A stretch of 64,000 bases of DNA. Origin: Adineta vaga (lineage: Eukaryota > Rotifera). The stretch spans positions 8,928,001-8,992,000 of the forward strand of contig CP075494.1 in assembly GCA_021613535.1 (NCBI GenBank), in the 5' to 3' direction. The notes under the pieces are model-generated. The model saw only the letters and a program-made list of their open reading frames with translations. It searched no databases and was not told the DNA's origin. Position 1 is the stretch's first letter, and each line of letters opens with the position of its first letter. This document shows positions 59,282 through 64,000 of this stretch, one piece after another. The position numbers and the translations under genes were made by a program.

Positions 59282-61390
59282 GGACTCTGATGGCATATAT
59301 TAGTTTATCATGAAATGGAAGGTATCAATGAAGAAGAGGATCGTAAACTATTATTGCGAAAGAAATGAAAAGCATGAAAATTATCTTTGATATTCATCAA
59401 ACACATTAATTGTTTTAGTCAAGTCTTGAAATTACCTGTGACAAAAAGGAAAAGTCATGTTTCTATCGTCTGATACACATAAAAGGAATTCTTTAGGTTC
59501 GCGAAGATGGCTGCTGCGATTTCTAGACACTATTTTTAACAAATAAGCACAACAAACAATATAAACACATGATAATGTATTGAGTCGAAATTCCTGTGCA
59601 TATTCTTCGTATCAGACAAACGTTACATAAAGCAACGATTGTTTTATGTATAAGTTCAATTTGTCAACGTTGTCTAAAACAGATGATAGAGCTATGAGAA
59701 ATATCTTAAACAATAACATAGCAGACTTCATATAGCAGAGTGTTGAATGTATGAAAATAAGAATGAAAGTATAGATAGTCTCTAATCCAAGCGCTTAGCA
59801 TATTCAATGTTAATAACAAAGTTCAGGATAAAAAGCTACTTCTGGAAAGACAACATTCTCGTATAAAGCGCATCTTATATAGACAGTACTTTAAAATGTT
59901 CTTTTTTATTATTGAATGTACGGTATTAAATAGTTTAAAATAACATTCAAAGCATGATTTCATTGACATATAACTATATCCCAATGAGTTCCTGTAATTG
60001 ATACGCTCTTAAACAACTGACTTTCTCTAGGTATAGTCTTGCATCTATCCAGACCAAAAATTTATTTCTATGCCTTCTAATATGTCTGCGGCGGAAGCCG
60101 AGGGTGTTCGATAGGCATTATGATTTCAAATTTGCAGAAAATCAGCATTTTGTTTTTTAGATGACATGGAAAAAAAGGCAAGATGCATTCCGTTTGTTCA
60201 CTCAAGTGTAACAAAAGAAAACTTTGGATATATCTAAATATTAATCGCAAATATATTATTAACAAATGAAGAAGTAACTTTTAAATATATGGAAGTTTTA
60301 CCACACACGAAAGAGTTCAAAAACAATGTCGTACATTCTTCTATTTTATATATTGTTAGAAAATGTATTGAGGAGCAGTAGATGCTAACCAGATCACGAG
60401 ATTGATTTTCTCTTATATCATTTTCAAGTAGTTTATTACTTGAGCTACTCTTTGATGATGTTTGATTTTATTCATAAAGTCGAGCAAAAGTATGTATAAT
60501 GATCAAAAAAACGACTTTCTGAACTATCTTTCTCGAACGTTTTGACTAATAGCTTCAGAGAATTGACTTTAAAAAACTATCTATCGGAGTAGTTAATTTT
60601 ATTTAAAAGACTTTATTTATAGAGTCAATGTCAATCTACTGCGAGAGATTTTGAGATTATCTACAAAATGCAAAACACAAGAATGTATTTACATTGATAA
60701 AAAATCAAAAGAACATTCTGAAACTACCGTTTGAAGTTCTAAGAACTGCTACAATAGTTTTTTATAATCAAAATCTAAATCTTTGGTCGTTCAGGTTAAT
60801 CAGAATATCTTAGATTTGATAGAGCTATAGAATGAAAACCTACATCTTACTGAAATATAAGACAGCTTAGGATTTAATTATTTAAGATTATTACGAAGAG
60901 ATTGTCCAACTAAATATCTAATAAAATTAAGTATCTTATTGTTGAATACAAAAGTTAGCCTATCTTGTCTGACTAACTAAGTTGACTAGTGAAACAATAA
61001 ATACGTATATGATGTTTAAAATAAATAATCATTATCATTGAATAGGAATATGACTTGTTATAATGGAACTATGGCCAATTTTTTATGAACGTCGAGTTTA
61101 TACTTTAAGTTATATGATATTCAGCAAGTACGAGCAAAGGTGATACATTTATTTTCTATTCTAATATTAAGTTTTTAAAAGGAAGAAGAACTGCTGTACT
61201 AGATATACTCTCAATCCTTGTGATAATTTCTATTAAATGCATTGAGTATAATATTTTCTTCTTCTATAAAACTGTAAAAATAGCATGACATAACTAACAC
61301 TTCATTCTCACATGGATTCTTGAGTTTACCTATTATCACCCATCTAAAAATCTCTTTATAGTTCAAACATTTCCTTACTATCCAACTGTG

Positions 61391-61415
61391 ATATATATAT
61401 ATATATATATATATA
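61391..61415. repeat. (AT)n microsatellite
   Basis: AT dinucleotide run of about 25 bases. Confidence 0.9.
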
Positions 61416-61943
61416 AATACGTTAACGATAGAACTAAACGTACAGATGTTGATAATGAACTTCATATCTACTAATTCATGAGTGGATGCAGTGTTAAATA
61501 GAACAAACACGTGAAGCTTCGATAATATCATTACATCAAATTGATTAGAGTCATTTTTCACGTAGGATTTTGATGAACACAGTAATTCGTTGCTCACGTA
61601 GATTTATAAATTGTTGACATTAACTCCGTAATAAAATGAAAAAAAGATTTATAAATATATTACTTAATATTAACAACATGAAGTAGACTTTGAATACAAA
61701 GTCATCATATTAAATCCATAAAAATGAAATATACGAACAATTTCAGGCAAGGTTACATTGACATGTATATAAAAAAAGACCGACAGCAAGCACCCTCTTT
61801 CGTCGAATCCTTATGGGTTAAATCATTGAAACCAATATCTCTGAATTGCTCAATATGTCATCATTCATTTCATATCAGCTTGCGATTGCGATTTGTATTT
61901 TAGATAAATTCATTGCAAAACTAATCTTTTGATTTCTGTAGAT

Positions 61944-63812
61944 ATGGACTATTCAAATCGCATTCTCTGTGGTCCAATGGTACGAATCTCCAGTCTTCCA
62001 TTCCGTCTTCTAGCACTTGAATATGGAGCTGATGTTGTTTTCTCCGAAGAACTAATCGATTATCGTCTAACTCAATGTGTTCGAATAGAAAATGGTATCT
62101 TAATGAAAGATAATTATGAATGAATTGTTCATCTTTTGTTTCCTTAGAACTATTCAATACAATTGATTTTTTTGTACCTGGAGAAGATCGACCAATGTTA
62201 CAAATTCATAAAACTCGAGAACAAAATCGTCTTGTTGTTCAATTAGGTACATCGGATGGTCAACGAGCATTAAATGCTGCTCGACTTGTCGAAAAAGATG
62301 TTGCTGGAATTGATATCAATATGGGTTGTCCGAAAAAATTTTCTATTCAAGGAGGAATGGGTTCAGCACTACTTGATCATCCCGATAAAGTCAAACAAGT
62401 ATGAAATCTGTCAAATGTTGTATCTTAAATTAAATGTAACTTTTTTAATAATATTTAGATTCTGGAAACTTTAGTAAATAATTTATCAATTCCAGTATCA
62501 TGTAAAATACGTTGTTTACCGACAATCGGTAAGGAAAAGATTATTCTATTGCCTAAGTATTATCTATTCATAGATAGAAGCGACATTATCACTTGTTCGT
62601 GTCATTGCAAAAACGGGTGTACATGCTATAACAATTCACGGACGAACACGAGATGAACGTCATAATGATCAATGTCGAGAAGCATTTATTCAAGCAATTG
62701 TACAAGAATGTTTACCAAATGTTGTCATTATTGCAAAGTAAAGATTATTTGTTTTGTTGAAAGCGATTAGAATTCTATTTTTGTTTTTAGTGGTGGATCA
62801 ACAGTTATACCATCCTATGCTGATATTGAAAAATTTCGATTACGTTGCGGTCCAGCTCATGGTGTAATGTTATGTCAAACTGCTATGTGGAATCCAAGTA
62901 TATTTCGACCAGATGGACTTCTGTCGGTTCGAGATGTAGCAAAACGATTTCTTGAAATAGTATAGTTTCATTTGTGCATGACTGTTTTTTCATTAAAATA
63001 TGAATTCATAATTTTTTAGAGTTTGGAATTCGATAATATACTTCCAAATATGAAATATGTTCTACAACGAATGTATGGTGTAGCTGATAATCAACTAGAA
63101 TTCTATGAAAAAATCCTTGGGACTGAAACAGAAGCAGAATTATAGTAAGAATAATAAGTTTACGAAATTACAAGACTCATTCTTATTGTTAATTAGTGAT
63201 TTATTTGGTATGAAGAATGATTATGAACAACAATCCGACGAAGAACGACAATTATGGCGTGAAAAATTACGAAATCGATTGATGAATATTTCCGATAGAC
63301 CAGCTGAAAATGATATCATTGAAAAATCAGTCAAATTTATTCGGTAAACAATTTTTATAAGAAATTATAGAAAATATTCAAGTTTTGTTCTTTCTTCATT
63401 AGATCTGAATACACAGCTATGACACCGAAATCCATTTTGAATGCATATTGTATTCAAGCAAATATCGATAAACCTGTCTATCATACTGTATGTTTGTTCT
63501 ATATAGACTTTAATACGAAATCCATTCTTTTCCACTAAATAGGAGGAATTAAAACCTCAACGAATTTTTCGAACAGTAATTGATTTTAATGGTCAACGTT
63601 ATTCCACAACATCTTGGTATGTCGAAAATTGAATCGACATTCATTCATTCATAAAAGCATATGTATTGTTTGTTTCTAGGGAAAAGAATAAACAGTTGGC
63701 AGAACAAGGCAGTGCTATTGTTTGTTTACAATCTAATGGTATCGATCCGACTCGAGCTAAATATGGAATTAATTATATAAAAACTTGTCTTTCAAACCAA
63801 AATAAATTATAA
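61944..63812 (+). CDS. DUS2: tRNA-dihydrouridine(20) synthase DUS2 with C-terminal dsRBD
   Basis: Ten exons: 61944-62094, 62148-62398, 62459-62528, 62578-62737, 62791-62959, 63020-63144, 63197-63343, 63403-63487, 63543-63616 and 63680-63812, 454 aa, every phase consistent. The FMN-dependent TIM barrel begins NRILCGPMVRISSLPFRLLA. The catalytic Cys is residue 111 in DINMGCPKKFS, followed by GGMGSALL. Further blocks are VSCKIR, AITIHGRTRDER, IIANGGS and AHGVMLCQTAMWNPSIF. Exons 8-10 encode a dsRNA-binding domain (TPKSILNAYCIQANIDKPVY, YSTTSWEKNKQLAEQGSAIV), the arrangement typical of animal DUS2. It reduces uridine 20 in the tRNA D-loop. The exon 4 acceptor must be the second AG of ATAGATAG to keep frame. 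Confidence 0.94.
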
Positions 63813-63929
63813 TCATGAGTTTGTTTAAGTGATATCAGATTGAAAGTATATGTTTATCTGAATGTTACCAATTAGAATTCGAGAAGATAGTTGAAGGCTA
63901 TCGAAGTGGTTTATTTTGTAAAGATATTA

Positions 63930-64000
63930 CTAATTAAGTTCATGATTTCGTTTTCGACGTCGACAACAACATCGGTAAGAAATTATTAGAATGAGAAAAG
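63930..64000 (-). CDS. C-terminal end of a minus-strand gene running off the window
   Basis: The minus strand from the edge reads an open frame of 23 codons: a hydrophobic stretch (FLILIISY), a Cys/Arg/Lys cluster (RCCCRRRKRNHELN), then TAG, with a minus-strand AATAAA (TTTATT on plus at about 63910) just beyond. This looks like a membrane span plus a short basic, possibly palmitoylated, tail. Too little to name. Confidence 0.4.
   Translation of the reverse strand, partial: FLILIISYRCCCRRRKRNHELN

Larger units (their letters stand above)
59225..61943. other. Bidirectional gene-poor stretch
   Basis: 2.7 kb between the divergent EF-hand and DUS2 genes. Holds an AT tract (about 61391-61415). 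Frames present (for example 61597-61211 minus) are low-complexity. An acceptor-like CTGTAG lies two bases before the DUS2 ATG, so a 5'UTR exon or leader may lie within this stretch. Confidence 0.45.

Noticed and set aside
61211-61597. 128-codon minus-strand frame upstream of DUS2
   Set aside because: Crosses an AT microsatellite (runs of Ile-Tyr) and carries no motif; most likely noncoding.
1-64000. CRISPR arrays, operons, ribosome binding sites, IS elements
   Set aside because: The DNA is eukaryotic with spliceosomal introns; no regularly spaced repeats or transposase/reverse-transcriptase frames were seen.

Overview
The window is nuclear DNA of a small-genome animal, most likely a bdelloid rotifer (Adineta/Rotaria type). 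The reasons are AT-rich sequence, introns that are mostly 45-65 nt, metazoan-only families (Pax, protocadherin, flower, XLF), a lineage-expanded family of two-exon rhodopsin-like receptors, an NLRC3-like LRR gene with one repeat per exon, a LamG-like surface protein, and a single-exon DUF2236 oxygenase that looks acquired from a non-metazoan. The organism call is an inference; the gene models are read from the sequence. I assembled exons by hand from GT/AG sites, frame continuity and family motifs.

Layout. 0-2.4 kb: the 3' end of an unknown gene, then a Pax3/7-like factor whose paired domain appears to lack its RED half. 3-10 kb: a receptor cluster (one intact, two with single-base frameshifts) around a large secreted gene with C-type lectin-like and degenerate trypsin-like domains, itself frame-disrupted. 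10.7-13.7 kb: a long-tailed GPCR. 13.7-22.7 kb: a gene-poor stretch containing only a 90-aa PLDc_N-like membrane protein. 22.7-36 kb: a small secreted protein, an alpha-1,3-fucosyltransferase, a LamG-like membrane protein, a stomatin/podocin homologue, an XLF/NHEJ1 homologue divergent from it, CLCC1, and flower (CACFD1). 35.8-37.9 kb: a fourth receptor paralogue and an LRR pseudogene. 38.4-50.3 kb: ribosomal protein L34, an ankyrin protein, the DUF2236 oxygenase, a GFRP-like protein, an RBR E3 ligase, an SLC29 nucleoside transporter, a transthyretin-like protein without HIU hydrolase residues, and ARL5. 51.4-64 kb: a protocadherin, a small EF-hand secreted protein, tRNA-dihydrouridine synthase DUS2, and the 3' end of a further minus-strand gene.

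The genes do not form a pathway; this is ordinary eukaryotic gene order with some tandem duplication. Receptor and small secreted genes share a TATA-like box about 45-65 bp before the start codon. Points most worth a second look are the RED-less Pax, the XLF homologue in a lineage noted for double-strand-break tolerance, the DUF2236 transfer candidate, the catalytically dead transthyretin-like protein, and three nearby single-lesion frameshifts that are either recent decay or assembly error.
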